This document shows positions 1-8,844 of a stretch of DNA of 64,000 bases, one piece after another. Origin of the DNA: Paenibacillus pasadenensis (GTDB lineage: Bacteria > Bacillota > Bacilli > Paenibacillales > Paenibacillaceae); the NCBI RefSeq assembly GCF_023715725.1, contig NZ_JAMBOT010000003.1, forward strand, positions 248,001 through 312,000, given 5' to 3'. The notes below the pieces were generated by a model. The model was given only the letters and a program-made list of their open reading frames with translations. It did not search any database and was not told the origin of the DNA. The translations under genes and the position numbers were made by a program. How positions within the stretch are numbered: position 1 is the stretch's first letter; the number at the start of each line of letters is the position of its first letter.

Positions 1-722
1 AAGCCGAGGCTGACGATAAGCACAAGAGCGCTCCAGGCCCAGTACCCGGTACTGCTTTCCCCTCTTGCCGACAATCGAACCTGCGTCGACAGCACAAATA
101 GAATGACCGGAAGCGTGCCGATAACAAAAATACTCCATTGGAACTTGATCGGTATCGGCACCAATACCTTTCCTTTGAGCGACAAGTCAATGCGCGAACC
201 GGTATCGGCATAGGACTGGATGGTCAGCAGCAGCGGCCGGATGGCTTGCGCCGTCAGAAAAAATTCGACCAACGCGTGCAGGCTCGCAATCAAAACAGAA
301 GCAATACAGGCAATAATCAGTTGGCTTGTCGGGATATGAATCCATTCAAGATGCCGAAAGGTCAGCGTTAAAATGACAGCCGGCAGGGCGAAGCCGAGCA
401 AATGCGGGCCCATAATACGTCCGACTGCCAGCCCAGGCAGGCGATGCGTCCGATAATAAGCATGCCTTACGGCAGCGGCATCCGGCTGCGCCATCCGAAA
501 CAGCTGCCGGATCGGCTTGAGGTGCCGGTACATTACGACGCCCTCAATGGCCGCCATGCAGATGGCCGACAGCAGCAGGATAAACGCAATTACAGCCGGT
601 TGGCCCGGCCTCAGATCCAGGCTCATGCCAACGATGGCGCCGCCTACTCCGATAACCGCCAGACCGGAACCGGCTATATAATTACGCAACAATCGATATA
701 TAAAGGAACGATATGTTGGCAT
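1..722 (-). CDS. Multi-pass membrane protein, C-terminus outside window
   Basis: The minus-strand frame is open from an ATG at 722 to the window edge, giving about 240 residues. It begins MPTYRSFIYRLLRNYIAGSG and has an AGAGG ribosome binding site. Five or six hydrophobic segments are visible (about residues 15-35, 42-62, 100-122, 132-155, 198-215 and a last one at the edge). A loop pattern between helices 4 and 5 (LTIQSYADTGSRIDLS) resembles the linkers of membrane-anchored [18 protein letters not shown]. I infer the N-terminal membrane module of a sensor, perhaps a cyclase or chemoreceptor-like protein whose output domain lies outside the window. The family is not certain. Confidence 0.6.
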   Translation of the reverse strand, partial: MPTYRSFIYRLLRNYIAGSGLAVIGVGGAIVGMSLDLRPGQPAVIAFILLLSAICMAAIEGVVMYRHLKPIRQLFRMAQPDAAAVRHAYYRTHRLPGLAVGRIMGPHLLGFALPAVILTLTFRHLEWIHIPTSQLIIACIASVLIASLHALVEFFLTAQAIRPLLLTIQSYADTGSRIDLSLKGKVLVPIPIKFQWSIFVIGTLPVILFVLSTQVRLSARGESSTGYWAWSALVLIVSLG

Positions 723-822
723 ATTACCTCTATTCGTGCTTTTTCGTATATTATCGCCCTTACACCTGTTTTTTGTTAGATTTTGCCGAAAAAAATATAT
801 ATTTGTCGAATTGTGATGTCTA

Positions 823-1740
823 TTATTTGGACCAAAACAGCTGAGGCAGGCGGCGGACCGCTTGCCAGCGGGAGCGTTTTTGCTCGATTGCCACATCCCG
901 GTAAGTCGCCAGCCGGATGTCAGCATCCCGCAGCGCATACCGGAAATCCTCGTCCCGGAGCAGACGGTGCTCCCACGTTCTTTTTTCCCAGGACGGAATA
1001 ACCCGCTCCATCTCACGGTCTGGGAGCGCGGGATGTACATACGTCTCCGTAATGCCCGCAGGAAGCTCGTAAAGCTTGGCTACCATCATAGCCTTGAAAG
1101 CGGAGTAAGTCTCCCCTTCCTCCAGCAAGTAGGGATGGCTTACCAAATAATCCGGCAGCGGAACTGCGAGCAGGTCCGCTACCGCCACGATTTTGGACAG
1201 CGTGCGGGACGCATTCGGAATGGAGGCGAGAAACGCATCCTTTTCCCAGATGCTCCGGAACAGCCGGAAAGGAATCCCGCGCCGCGAGCACTGCCACAGC
1301 ACAAGCGGCAAAAAGCTGCGCCCGGTCGCCAGCCCGTATAGGCTGCCCATATGATTGTCGGCATGCGTGACGTTCACGCCAGCCTCGCGAATGGCGCGAA
1401 ACTGCGCGTTTAGTTCACGCCGCACATCGTGCGCGTCGGCATTTTGCTCAAAGAAGTCCAGATCGGGCGGGAGAAACCCTTCGCTGTCGCATAGCGATGC
1501 CGCCCCGGTGAGCGCTCCCCAGCGCCAGCCCGGAAATTCGCTCGTTAACGTCAAATGCGCTCCGATGCTGATTCCTTCGCCCATCTTGCGGCACCATTCC
1601 GCCGCCTCGCGGAACGCTGGCGCAGGGGCCATAATGGAGGCGGAGCTGGCGAGCCCCTCCTCAAGCAGCCCCATAATCGCTTCATTGGCGGCGCGGCACT
1701 GCCCGAAATCGTCACAGTTTAGAATCAGTTTTCTGCTCAT
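823..1740 (-). CDS. ChbG/HpnK (YdjC) family carbohydrate deacetylase
   Basis: This 305-residue protein is the normal length for the YdjC/ChbG family of metal-dependent deacetylases, which remove acetyl groups from N-acetylated oligosaccharides. The metal-binding residues expected for the fold are visible: the Asp pair D10-D11 in LNCDDFG, H62 in IGAHLTL, and H126/H130 in THADNHMG. The ATG at 1740 follows GGGAGG at good spacing. The gene overlaps the last 29 bases of the upstream sugar permease gene, so the two are almost certainly co-transcribed and translationally coupled. The permease probably imports the sugar whose acetyl group is removed. The substrate cannot be read from the sequence. 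Confidence 0.88.
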   Translation of the reverse strand: MSRKLILNCDDFGQCRAANEAIMGLLEEGLASSASIMAPAPAFREAAEWCRKMGEGISIGAHLTLTSEFPGWRWGALTGAASLCDSEGFLPPDLDFFEQNADAHDVRRELNAQFRAIREAGVNVTHADNHMGSLYGLATGRSFLPLVLWQCSRRGIPFRLFRSIWEKDAFLASIPNASRTLSKIVAVADLLAVPLPDYLVSHPYLLEEGETYSAFKAMMVAKLYELPAGITETYVHPALPDREMERVIPSWEKRTWEHRLLRDEDFRYALRDADIRLATYRDVAIEQKRSRWQAVRRLPQLFWSK

Positions 1741-3019
1741 TCACGCTTTCCTCCCGATACAGAAACGAAATAACGAACGAAATTACAAGCAGGCAGGCCG
1801 GCACGAGGCTGACAAGCAAGCGGAAAGCAAGCTCCGGATTCGGTCCTGGGTTCGCACCGCTGGAATACCCCAGCAGCATGCCGATAATCCAAAATGCTAG
1901 CGCCGAAATAAGGCCGCTGGAGCGGGTAATGAACCCGCCGACCGCGGTGTAAACCCCCTCGCGGCGGCGTCCGGTCCTCTCGGCGTCCAGGTCAATGATT
2001 CTTCCGCTTAATACAGCCGGCGTCACGAGAAAACCGGCGAGTCCAAAACCGACTGCAATTCCAGCCGTTATGCCTCCGCCCAGCCCCTCTGCGAACCAAA
2101 GCGGGATTACGCTTAACCCGTACACGGCGAGCGCCAGCCTCCAGCTTTTTAAGCCTCCCAGACGTTTAGCTATAGCATACCATACTACGACGAGCGGAAT
2201 AATAGGAACAAAGATAGAAGCCAGCAGAAGAGAAACATTTCCATCGGGAATACCGAGCGCATACTTGGCATAAAACGGAATCATGGAACTGAGCAGGCCG
2301 TTGACGGTTTGAGCAAAGGAATTTGCCAGATTGAACATCCAGAAATTCCGGTTGCGCAGCGTTTCCCGAAATGCCTCAAGGAAAGGAAGCGGCGGTTTGG
2401 CGCTCGCCTGAGGCTGCTCGTGCAGACGGCGAAGGAAGATCAGCATGCAGAGCAGAAAAATCGCCGCATAGGCATAGGACATGCCGCCGAAGCCGAGCTG
2501 GCGGAACAGCAGCGGCGTTCCGGCCGTGCCGATGAGAATGGCAGCAATTTGAAAGCCCTGCTGAATAGCGGAGGCTTTTGCCCGCTGGGCCGCTCCGCTG
2601 TAAAGCTCCGGCAGCAGCGCTCCGTAATTGACCCAAATAATCGAGGAGGCGGTTTCAAACAAAATGAGCGCTGTCAAAAACCAGTAGAACAACTCTAATC
2701 CCCCGCCGTCGGCAACGGAACCCGGTACAGAGAAGAGGAGGATGAACACCGCGGCGAACGCGGGCAGCGCTCCGTACAACCATGGTTTTCGCCTTCCCCA
2801 GCGGGTGCGCGTGCGGTCGGAAAAGTAGCCGAGCAGCGGCTGGTTCACCGCATCCCAGATCAGATAAATGCTGCGTGCCAGCGTAGCCAGTCCAATGCTC
2901 AAACCAAGCTTGTCGACGTAATAAAAGCTGTAGAACGACATAAAGGCCTGGCTGGGAACCATCATCGCAAACATGCCCAGCCCGTAGATCCAGCTGGAAT
3001 TCATTCTGGTTGAAGGCAT
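1712..3019 (-). CDS. MFS transporter of the GPH (glycoside-pentoside-hexuronide) type
   Basis: Twelve hydrophobic segments are spread over 435 residues. Motifs typical of GPH sugar symporters are present, including WDAVNQPLLGYFSDRTRTRWGRRKPW near residue 65, the family's conserved D-x(n)-G-x-x-x-D-R-T-x-x-x-x-G-R-R-(R/K) signature. I chose the ATG at 3019, which follows GGGGAGAACGCC, instead of the open extension to 3148, which adds 43 unconserved residues. The gene precedes and overlaps the YdjC deacetylase by 29 bases. A role in uptake of an oligosaccharide handled by that enzyme is inferred from the neighbour. Confidence 0.85.
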   Translation of the reverse strand: MPSTRMNSSWIYGLGMFAMMVPSQAFMSFYSFYYVDKLGLSIGLATLARSIYLIWDAVNQPLLGYFSDRTRTRWGRRKPWLYGALPAFAAVFILLFSVPGSVADGGGLELFYWFLTALILFETASSIIWVNYGALLPELYSGAAQRAKASAIQQGFQIAAILIGTAGTPLLFRQLGFGGMSYAYAAIFLLCMLIFLRRLHEQPQASAKPPLPFLEAFRETLRNRNFWMFNLANSFAQTVNGLLSSMIPFYAKYALGIPDGNVSLLLASIFVPIIPLVVVWYAIAKRLGGLKSWRLALAVYGLSVIPLWFAEGLGGGITAGIAVGFGLAGFLVTPAVLSGRIIDLDAERTGRRREGVYTAVGGFITRSSGLISALAFWIIGMLLGYSSGANPGPNPELAFRLLVSLVPACLLVISFVISFLYREESVNEQKTDSKL

Positions 3020-3264
3020 GGCGTTCTCCCCGCTTTCCTTTGCCCGGAAGGCTCTAAGGTCCAATGGAATGCTGCGCCGGAGCTGCGAATGGTTGGTTAG
3101 ACTCGGCCTTTGGCTCTGAGCTTTGTTCATCGGCAATTGAAATTCCAACGTTGGCGTCAGGGCCTGCCGCGCCGCATAGCCGCCCTTGTTAAAGCCTATT
3201 TCCGAAGATCGTCCCAGTTGCTAAGCATTTTCTCTTTGGCACAGTACTTAACCTTCCTAATTAA

Positions 3265-3279
3265 TTATAATTATTATAA
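3265..3279 (+). promoter_or_regulatory. PerR box upstream of katA
   Basis: The sequence TTATAATTATTATAA is an exact match to the 7-1-7 PerR consensus TTATAATnATTATAA. It lies about 120 bases upstream of the catalase start and just upstream of a possible -35 TTGACT (3287-3292), with a weak -10 TGTAAA at 3309-3314 (16-base spacer). PerR is the peroxide-sensing Fur-family repressor of catalase genes in Bacilli, so peroxide induction is expected. A second, weaker Fur/PerR-like dyad TGAAACTAATTCTCA lies at 3316-3330. Confidence 0.85.
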
Positions 3280-3397
3280 ATAAGTATTGACTATTGATAG
3301 AATATAAATGTAAAGTGAAACTAATTCTCATACTAAACTCATATCCTTAACCATAACTATTTTATCCCGGAGATCCGGAAGAAAGGGGAACGAATCG

Positions 3398-4858
3398 ATG
3401 AACCGACTAACCACGAACCAGGGAGTCCCAATCGGCGACAATCAAAATTCCCGTACTGCCGGCCAGCACGGTCCCACGCTGCTGGAGGACTATCAACTGC
3501 TGGAAAAGCTCGCCCACTTCGACCGTGAGCGGGTGCCGGAGCGTGTCGTGCATGCGCGCGGCGCTGGCGCACATGGCGTATTTACGACGGCTGCCAGCAT
3601 GAAACGCTGGACGAAGGCAGCCTTCTTGCAGGATGCCGGCATTGAAACCAAGGTGTTCGCCCGCTTCAGCACCGTCATCCACGGCCAGCACTCCCCGGAA
3701 ACGCTGCGCGATCCCCGGGGCTTTGCGATTAAGTTTTATACGATGGAGGGCAATTATGACTTTGTCGGCAACAACCTGCCGATATTCTTCATTCGCGATG
3801 CGATGAAGTTTCCCGACATGGTGCACTCTCTTAAACCTGATCCAAGCACGAATATTCAGCATCCGGACCGCTACTGGGACTTTATGTCGCTGACGCCGGA
3901 ATCGACGAACATGCTGCTGCATCTGTTCTCGGATGAGGGAATACCGGCCAACTACCGCGAGATGCGCGGCTCAAGCGTGCATGCGTTCAAATGGGTTAAC
4001 GAGCACGGCAACCGCGTTTATACAAAGCTGCGCTGGGTGCCGAAGCAAGGCGTGCGGAATCTGACCCCTGAGCAGGCGTCGGCCATTCAAGCGAACGACT
4101 TCAACCATGCCACCCGGGATTTGCAGGAGGCAATTAATCGGGGAGACTTCCCGGAATGGGATCTGTATGTGCAAATTCTCGATCCTGCCGATCTGGATTC
4201 TTTTGACTTTGACCCGCTCGATCCGACGAAGGACTGGTTTGAGGAGGATATTCCTTACGTGCATGTCGGCACAATGCAGCTGAACCGCAACCCGGATAAT
4301 GTTTTTGCGGATACGGAGCAGGTTGGCTTCAATCCCGGCGTTGTTGTGCCTGGCATTGAGCCCTCCGAGGATAAGCTGCTGCAGGGCCGCCTCTTCTCCT
4401 ACTCCGACACGCAGCGGTACCGGATCGGCGCCAATTACTTGCAGCTTCCGATCAACTGCCCGTTCGCCAAAGTAAGCAACAATCAGCGCGACGGGGCGAT
4501 GTCGCAGCAGCAGGCGAGCGGCTCTGTCAACTACGAGCCGACCCGCCATAAGGACGCTCCGCAGCAGGACCCTGCTTATGCGGAGCCGCCAGCGCCGCTA
4601 GGGGCTGGCACGGAGGCTGGACGCCAGCGCATCGCCAAGCCAAACGATTTTGGCCAGGCGGGTCAAGTATGGCGCCGCTACTCCGCTTCTGAGCAGGATG
4701 CCGTCATCCGCAATCTGTCCGGCGACCTGGCTCAGGTTGAATCTGGCACGCAGCTGCGCGCCATCTGTAACTTCTACCGCGCCGACGCCGATCTTGGCAA
4801 GCGGCTGGCTGCCGCGCTGGGCGTTGATTTGACGCCGTATCTGAAACACCTGAGCTAG
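3398..4858 (+). CDS. katA: Catalase, small-subunit type (KatA)
   Basis: This 486-residue haem catalase converts hydrogen peroxide to water and oxygen in the cytoplasm. The catalytic His sits in VVHARGAGAHGVF, the catalytic Asn in DFVGNNLPIFF, and the haem-ligand Tyr in RLFSYSDTQRYR. The length and the absence of a C-terminal flavodoxin-like domain place it with small-subunit catalases, unlike the second catalase at 28405-30498. A perfect PerR box upstream predicts peroxide induction. The gene is monocistronic, with a hairpin terminator at 4926-4979. The region 3020-3397 holds only the promoter and operator elements. Confidence 0.96.
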   Translation: MNRLTTNQGVPIGDNQNSRTAGQHGPTLLEDYQLLEKLAHFDRERVPERVVHARGAGAHGVFTTAASMKRWTKAAFLQDAGIETKVFARFSTVIHGQHSPETLRDPRGFAIKFYTMEGNYDFVGNNLPIFFIRDAMKFPDMVHSLKPDPSTNIQHPDRYWDFMSLTPESTNMLLHLFSDEGIPANYREMRGSSVHAFKWVNEHGNRVYTKLRWVPKQGVRNLTPEQASAIQANDFNHATRDLQEAINRGDFPEWDLYVQILDPADLDSFDFDPLDPTKDWFEEDIPYVHVGTMQLNRNPDNVFADTEQVGFNPGVVVPGIEPSEDKLLQGRLFSYSDTQRYRIGANYLQLPINCPFAKVSNNQRDGAMSQQQASGSVNYEPTRHKDAPQQDPAYAEPPAPLGAGTEAGRQRIAKPNDFGQAGQVWRRYSASEQDAVIRNLSGDLAQVESGTQLRAICNFYRADADLGKRLAAALGVDLTPYLKHLS

Positions 4859-4925
4859 TGACAGCGCCCTTGTAATAATCCCGTTTCCGGCCGCCGCCAC
4901 CCGGTTGCCGGAGCGTTATTATACC

Positions 4926-4979
4926 GCCGTCCGAATCCCATTTCACCCTTGCGGAGAATGGATATTCGGACGGCTTTTT
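4926..4979 (+). terminator. Rho-independent terminator of katA
   Basis: An 11-bp inverted repeat GCCGTCCGAAT / ATTCGGACGGC is separated by a 27-base loop and followed by TTTTT. Confidence 0.75.
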
Positions 4980-5110
4980 CATAGGGCTTAATATGTTTAG
5001 AAAAAAATGCTGTAGCGGATTATTTTTTTGAAACCTAGACACCCTCTCAATCGTATAAGAGGAAGCTATGTCCGCATGCGGACTCCCGTGAGAGGTAGGT
5101 GCCAGTCAAG

Positions 5111-5728
5111 TTGGAAGCCTGGATTACAGACATCATGGACAAGTTCGGTTATGCCGGCGTGTTCATTTTGATTGCGCTCGAAAATCTTTTCCCGCCTATT
5201 CCGTCTGAGGTCATCCTGACGTTCGGCGGCTTTATGACTATCAATACGGGCATGACTATTGTCGGCGTCATCATTGCCGCGACACTCGGATCGGTGCTGG
5301 GTGCGGTTGTGCTGTACGGCATCGGAGCCTGGCTGCATGCGGACCGACTGGAACGCATCGTGGAGCGTTGGGGGCATATTTTGCGGCTGAAGCCGGAGGA
5401 TGTGCGCAAGGCGGACACCTGGTTTGACCGTTATGGTCCTTGGGCCGTGCTGCTGTGCCGGCTTGTGCCGCTCGTGCGCAGTCTCATCTCCATACCAGCC
5501 GGTATATCCGGCATGAACTTTCCGCTGTTCCTGCTGCTGACAACGATCGGGTCCCTAGTCTGGAACACCGTTCTGGTCTATGTCGGCGCAACGGTCGGAG
5601 CATCGTGGGAAACGATTGTCGGCTACATGGACGTCTACTCCAACGTTGTTTACGTACTGCTCGCGGTCGGCGTTCTCGGAGGAGTGTTCTGGTTTTACCG
5701 CAGCCGCCTCAAAGCCAAGAGAAAATAA
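5111..5728 (+). CDS. DedA family membrane protein
   Basis: This is a polytopic DedA/SNARE-associated protein, a family linked to polyprenyl-phosphate or phospholipid flipping and envelope integrity. Family features are ALENLFPPIPSEVILTFGGF near the N-terminus, the conserved Arg/Gly stretch FDRYGPWAVLLCRLVPLVRSLISIPAG, and four to five hydrophobic helices. The frame also allows a GTG start at 5099, but that leaves the GAGAGG site almost touching the start. A TTG at 5111 (reading M-EAWITDIM) fits both the spacing from AGGTAGG and the usual N-terminus of the family, so I prefer it (205 residues). The gene stands alone, with a terminator right after it. Confidence 0.88.
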   Translation: MEAWITDIMDKFGYAGVFILIALENLFPPIPSEVILTFGGFMTINTGMTIVGVIIAATLGSVLGAVVLYGIGAWLHADRLERIVERWGHILRLKPEDVRKADTWFDRYGPWAVLLCRLVPLVRSLISIPAGISGMNFPLFLLLTTIGSLVWNTVLVYVGATVGASWETIVGYMDVYSNVVYVLLAVGVLGGVFWFYRSRLKAKRK

Positions 5729-5733
5729 ATCGC

Positions 5734-5772
5734 AAAAAGCCCGATTGTCCTTGCGGACAGCCGGGCTTTTTC
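5734..5772 (+). terminator. Rho-independent terminator after the DedA gene
   Basis: The hairpin AAAAAGCCCG...CGGGCTTTTT has an inner GTCC/GGAC stem and ends in a T-run. The A-run on the other side means it may also stop transcripts of the convergent AraC-type gene. Confidence 0.85.
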
Positions 5773-5818
5773 TTTTGCTGCGGTTATGCCGTGCGTCAGA
5801 GCCTTCCGGTCGCTGCGA

Positions 5819-6673
5819 TCACAAGTCCTTATTGTCTGGTTCCATTTTTGCTGCGGCGGCTTTCCGATACATGCCCGGCGTCATGCCCAACGTAGCTTTG
5901 AAGTCGCGGATTAGATGCGCCTGATCAAAATAACCGAGCTCCAGCGCCAGAGCAGCCCAATCGGGCTCAGCCCCGCCGTCTTGCGCGGCCAGCTCCACCG
6001 TTTCATGCAGCCGGTACCGGCTGATCACTCCCTTTGGACTCACGCCAAGATAGGTTCGGAAGAGACGCTGCAGGCTGCGGACGGACATTCCCCATCGGTC
6101 TGCAACTCCCTCCACATGCCGCTGGCTGCGGTCGAGCTGAATGGACGTGACGATCCGGTCAACAAGCTGCGCGTTCGGATCCGGCTTCGGCATCCGCTCC
6201 GCCCAAAACGCATCCGCCAACTGCGCGCGGCGCTCCGGCTTGTCTTCGGCAAAAACAGCATGTTCCAGCTCCAGCACCTCGGGTCCGAGCGCCCGATCCG
6301 CCGGCAGCCGCCTGCCCGCAAGCTGGCCGGGATCGCCGTCCAGCCAAGCTCGAAACGCTCCCGGCCGAAACAGCATGCCCATCACTTGGCCTTTGCCCTC
6401 CAGCCTTTGGCTGGACCGCCCGGGGCTGGGAAAGCTGACGACAGAGCAGCCTGGCTCCAGCACAACATTGACGGTCGGGTGCTCCAGCACCTCCTGCACA
6501 TGGGACAGGCCGGACGGCAGCTCCCACTCGATGAGCCAATAATGGCGGATGAGCGCGGCAGCCGGACCGTTCGGCAGCAGGCGCTCGACGCGAAATCGCG
6601 GCGCCAGTCCATTCGCGGCCAAAATGCCGCGGTTGTTTAGTCCAAGCTGAGCGGACGAATCGGATTCGCTCAT
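5819..6673 (-). CDS. AraC family transcriptional regulator
   Basis: The C-terminal 100 residues carry the two AraC helix-turn-helices (WGMSVRSLQRLFRTYLGVSPKGVISRYRLHETVEL, then LALELGYFDQAHLIRDFKATLGMTPGMYRK). The N-terminal 150 residues (LIRHYWLIEWELPSG...VMGMLFRPGAFRAWL) match the sensor half found in many AraC proteins annotated with a DUF6597-type domain. I start at the ATG at 6673, preceded by GGAGGTG, which gives 284 residues; the open extension to 6811 is not needed. The effector is unknown and no obvious target gene is divergent to it. Confidence 0.85.
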   Translation of the reverse strand: MSESDSSAQLGLNNRGILAANGLAPRFRVERLLPNGPAAALIRHYWLIEWELPSGLSHVQEVLEHPTVNVVLEPGCSVVSFPSPGRSSQRLEGKGQVMGMLFRPGAFRAWLDGDPGQLAGRRLPADRALGPEVLELEHAVFAEDKPERRAQLADAFWAERMPKPDPNAQLVDRIVTSIQLDRSQRHVEGVADRWGMSVRSLQRLFRTYLGVSPKGVISRYRLHETVELAAQDGGAEPDWAALALELGYFDQAHLIRDFKATLGMTPGMYRKAAAAKMEPDNKDL

Positions 6674-6930
6674 TAAGGGAAGCACCTCCAGAGTGAAGCT
6701 TTGTCTGTTGCGAAATCGGTGATATGTTACGCGGCAGAGCGCCGCAGCTAATAGTAGGCGTGCGCCTCCGGGGAAAAGTCGCCACCGGCTCAGAAATGCG
6801 GCCATTAGCAATTTCCAATACCACCCATTATCTTCTGGGGGGCTCTATTTTGTCTAGACCGATGAGACTAAGCCCAATCGGCAAATGTACGGATGCCGAT
6901 AAGCTGAAGAGGGCTCAGAGGACTGGCGCG

Positions 6931-7115
6931 CTAACGCAACTCAGACGCCTTATTTCGGGTAAATGGCATGTTTTCTACTTCTAACGCAACTCAGACGCCT
7001 TATTGGCGCCAAATTCTCCTCTAAAGCCGCTAAAAACATCGAATAAGACCTCTCAGCTGCGTTAGAGTTTAATATGGCGGGTTTTTCGGTGATTAAGGCG
7101 TCTCAGCTGCGTTAG
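6931..7115. repeat. Four-copy 24-bp intergenic repeat array, two direct and two inverted
   Basis: Four copies of a unit close to CTAACGCARCTSAGACGCCT-TATT lie at 6931-6954 and 6981-7004 (forward) and 7042-7065 and 7092-7115 (reverse). Copies 1-2 start 50 bases apart, as do copies 3-4, so each arm has the same 26-base spacer length, with a 37-base centre between copies 2 and 3. The element could fold into a long hairpin. No coding potential is seen in 6674-7258. Its function is unknown. Confidence 0.85.
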
Positions 7116-7262
7116 AGGAGAAGAAGCGGTTTAGTTTGTTTAATGGAGGGCAGCCTGTCGGCGTCTTAGAGATACCGTGTGGCAGGATTCGGTTGTTTGA
7201 GCGATGCAGAGCTTCAAGCAGAAGATTGGTTCTGCTTTGCGGTAACGATCAGGTAGAGAAAG

Positions 7263-7322
7263 GCCGCCCCTCCGTCATATGATGACGGCAGAGACGGCCT
7301 TCAGCGCGCCTTATTGGCGCGC
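7263..7322 (-). terminator. Hairpins downstream of rpoN, possible terminator
   Basis: Read on the minus strand, two stems follow the rpoN stop. The first is a small GCGCGCC...GGCGCGC hairpin (7303-7322). The second is a longer imperfect stem, AAGGCCGTCTCTGCCGTCAT pairing with ATGACGGAGGGGCGGCCTT (about 7260-7302), followed by a weak TTTCTCT. Confidence 0.5.
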
Positions 7323-7334
7323 AATTTCCGCAGG

Positions 7335-8738
7335 CTAACGGCGGCGAAGGGAGGAGCAGGGAATGTGCAGCTCCTCCCGGTATTTGGCCACAGTTCGGCG
7401 GGACAGCGGAACTCCATCCTGGGCAAGCCTCGCCGCCAGTTCGCGATCTGACAGCGGCCGGCCTCCACTCTCCGCCGCAACAAGCACCGCAAGCCGCTGC
7501 TTGGCTGCAGCAGCCGACACTGCCTCCCCGCTGTCCCGGCCAAGCGTTGCGCTGAAGAACGACTTTAACCCATAAGTGCCATACGGAGTTTGAACATACT
7601 TATGGGCAACAGCACGGCTAACCGTAGACTCGTGAACGCCAAGCGTCATGGCGACATCCGCCATCGTGAGCGGCCGCAAAGCAGGCCAGCCCTCCGCCAG
7701 GAACGGCTGCTGCTCGTTGAAAATGGTACGCACGACCTTTTCCAGCGTCTGGCGACGCAGGCTCAGGCTGTCTAACAGCAAACGGGCGGAGCGGCGGCAG
7801 CTCACCGCGTACGCATAAGCCTCATGCTGTTTGCCGATTCCGGCAAACAGCCCTGCGGTACTTTCCGTCACAAGCAGCCTCGGCTCCCAGGCAGCATTAA
7901 GCTCCACCTGCAGCTCACCATCTGCCGTCAAACCGACCCGGGCATCCGCGATGAGCGTTTCCGCCCGCGCTTCTCCCAGGCTCAAACCAGGGCGCGGATT
8001 AAGCCGCCGCAGCTGACGGGCCGCTTCCTCCAGCTCCGTCCTGCCTATGCCCGTCCCTGCGGCAATCTCCTCCCAGCGGCGAGCCGCCAGCTGCGGCAGC
8101 CATCGGTCGGCTAACTCCCGCACCTGCGCCATATGCCGGATATCCAGCGATGCAACCAGCTCCTCACTCCGCTGCTGCTCTGCTCGGTTCGCGGACTGAG
8201 GCACATGCGCACCCTGCCGCTGACGATCCAGCTGCAGCAGCAGGCATTCGCGCAAATCTCGAGCGCCGATGCCTGCCGGCTCCAGCGATTGCAGCAGCTT
8301 CAGCGCATCCTCCGCAAGTTCGGCTCCGATGCCGAGCTGCACAGCCGCCTCCTCCAGCGACAGCTCCAAATATCCGCTCTCGTCCAGGTTTCCGGCGAGG
8401 TAAGCAGCCGCTTGGCGCAGCTTCATCGGCAGCCTCAGCTGACCGAGCTGCCCAAGCAGCTCGCCCTCCAGCGATGGGGGCGCTGACGCAGCCTTTTGCA
8501 GCGGGTCCGGAGCGGACCGGAAGCCGGCGGCGCTGCGCCGTCCCAAGCCGCTTAAAGCCGGAGCTGACCGCACCTCCAGCAGCGGATTATCCGCCGCGAG
8601 CTCCCGCACGCGCTCCTCCAGCTGCGTAACAGGCAGAGCGAGCAGAGCAAGCGACTGGCGCATCTGGACCGTCAGCGCGAGGCGCTGGCGCTGCTCCTGA
8701 CGGAGCGCTCCTTGCTGTACAAGTGCGGGAACGTTCAT
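7335..8738 (-). CDS. rpoN: RNA polymerase sigma-54 factor (RpoN/SigL)
   Basis: This 467-residue sigma-54 factor directs RNA polymerase to -24/-12 promoters. Region I is the Gln/Leu-rich N-terminus (LRQEQRQRLALTVQMRQSLALLALP). The core-binding domain and the C-terminal RpoN box (SRRTVAKYRE near residues 446-455, one change from the usual ARRTVAKYRE) are clear. The ATG at 8738 is 8 bases after GGAGG; a GTG directly before it is the alternative. It lies 190 bases downstream of rocA on the same strand. A TATAAT -10 overlapped by a CcpA-type cre site lies upstream, so glucose repression is likely. Two sigma-54 promoters and an enhancer-binding protein lie nearby. Confidence 0.96.
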   Translation of the reverse strand: MNVPALVQQGALRQEQRQRLALTVQMRQSLALLALPVTQLEERVRELAADNPLLEVRSAPALSGLGRRSAAGFRSAPDPLQKAASAPPSLEGELLGQLGQLRLPMKLRQAAAYLAGNLDESGYLELSLEEAAVQLGIGAELAEDALKLLQSLEPAGIGARDLRECLLLQLDRQRQGAHVPQSANRAEQQRSEELVASLDIRHMAQVRELADRWLPQLAARRWEEIAAGTGIGRTELEEAARQLRRLNPRPGLSLGEARAETLIADARVGLTADGELQVELNAAWEPRLLVTESTAGLFAGIGKQHEAYAYAVSCRRSARLLLDSLSLRRQTLEKVVRTIFNEQQPFLAEGWPALRPLTMADVAMTLGVHESTVSRAVAHKYVQTPYGTYGLKSFFSATLGRDSGEAVSAAAAKQRLAVLVAAESGGRPLSDRELAARLAQDGVPLSRRTVAKYREELHIPCSSLRRR

Positions 8739-8827
8739 CACTGCCGCCTCCTTTGCCGACCGGGAATGACGGCCGGGCCGCTGTCCCTTCGCAATGCGCT
8801 GCTTATTTCGAATATCGTTCTCACCTT

Positions 8828-8844
8828 ATTATAACGCTTACATT
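8828..8844 (-). promoter_or_regulatory. rpoN promoter -10 overlapped by a cre site
   Basis: On the minus strand ATGTAAGCGTTATAAT contains a cre-like core (TGTAAGCGTT, matching WTGnAAnCGnW) that runs directly into a perfect -10 TATAAT (8828-8833). The -35 is weak. CcpA control of sigL is established in Bacillus subtilis, which makes the overlap credible here. Confidence 0.65.

Noticed and set aside
823..1900. Several plus-strand reading frames (862-1341, 1355-1900) opposite the YdjC and MFS genes
   Set aside because: They lie wholly opposite well-supported genes, lack ribosome binding sites and have compositions typical of antisense shadows in GC-rich DNA.
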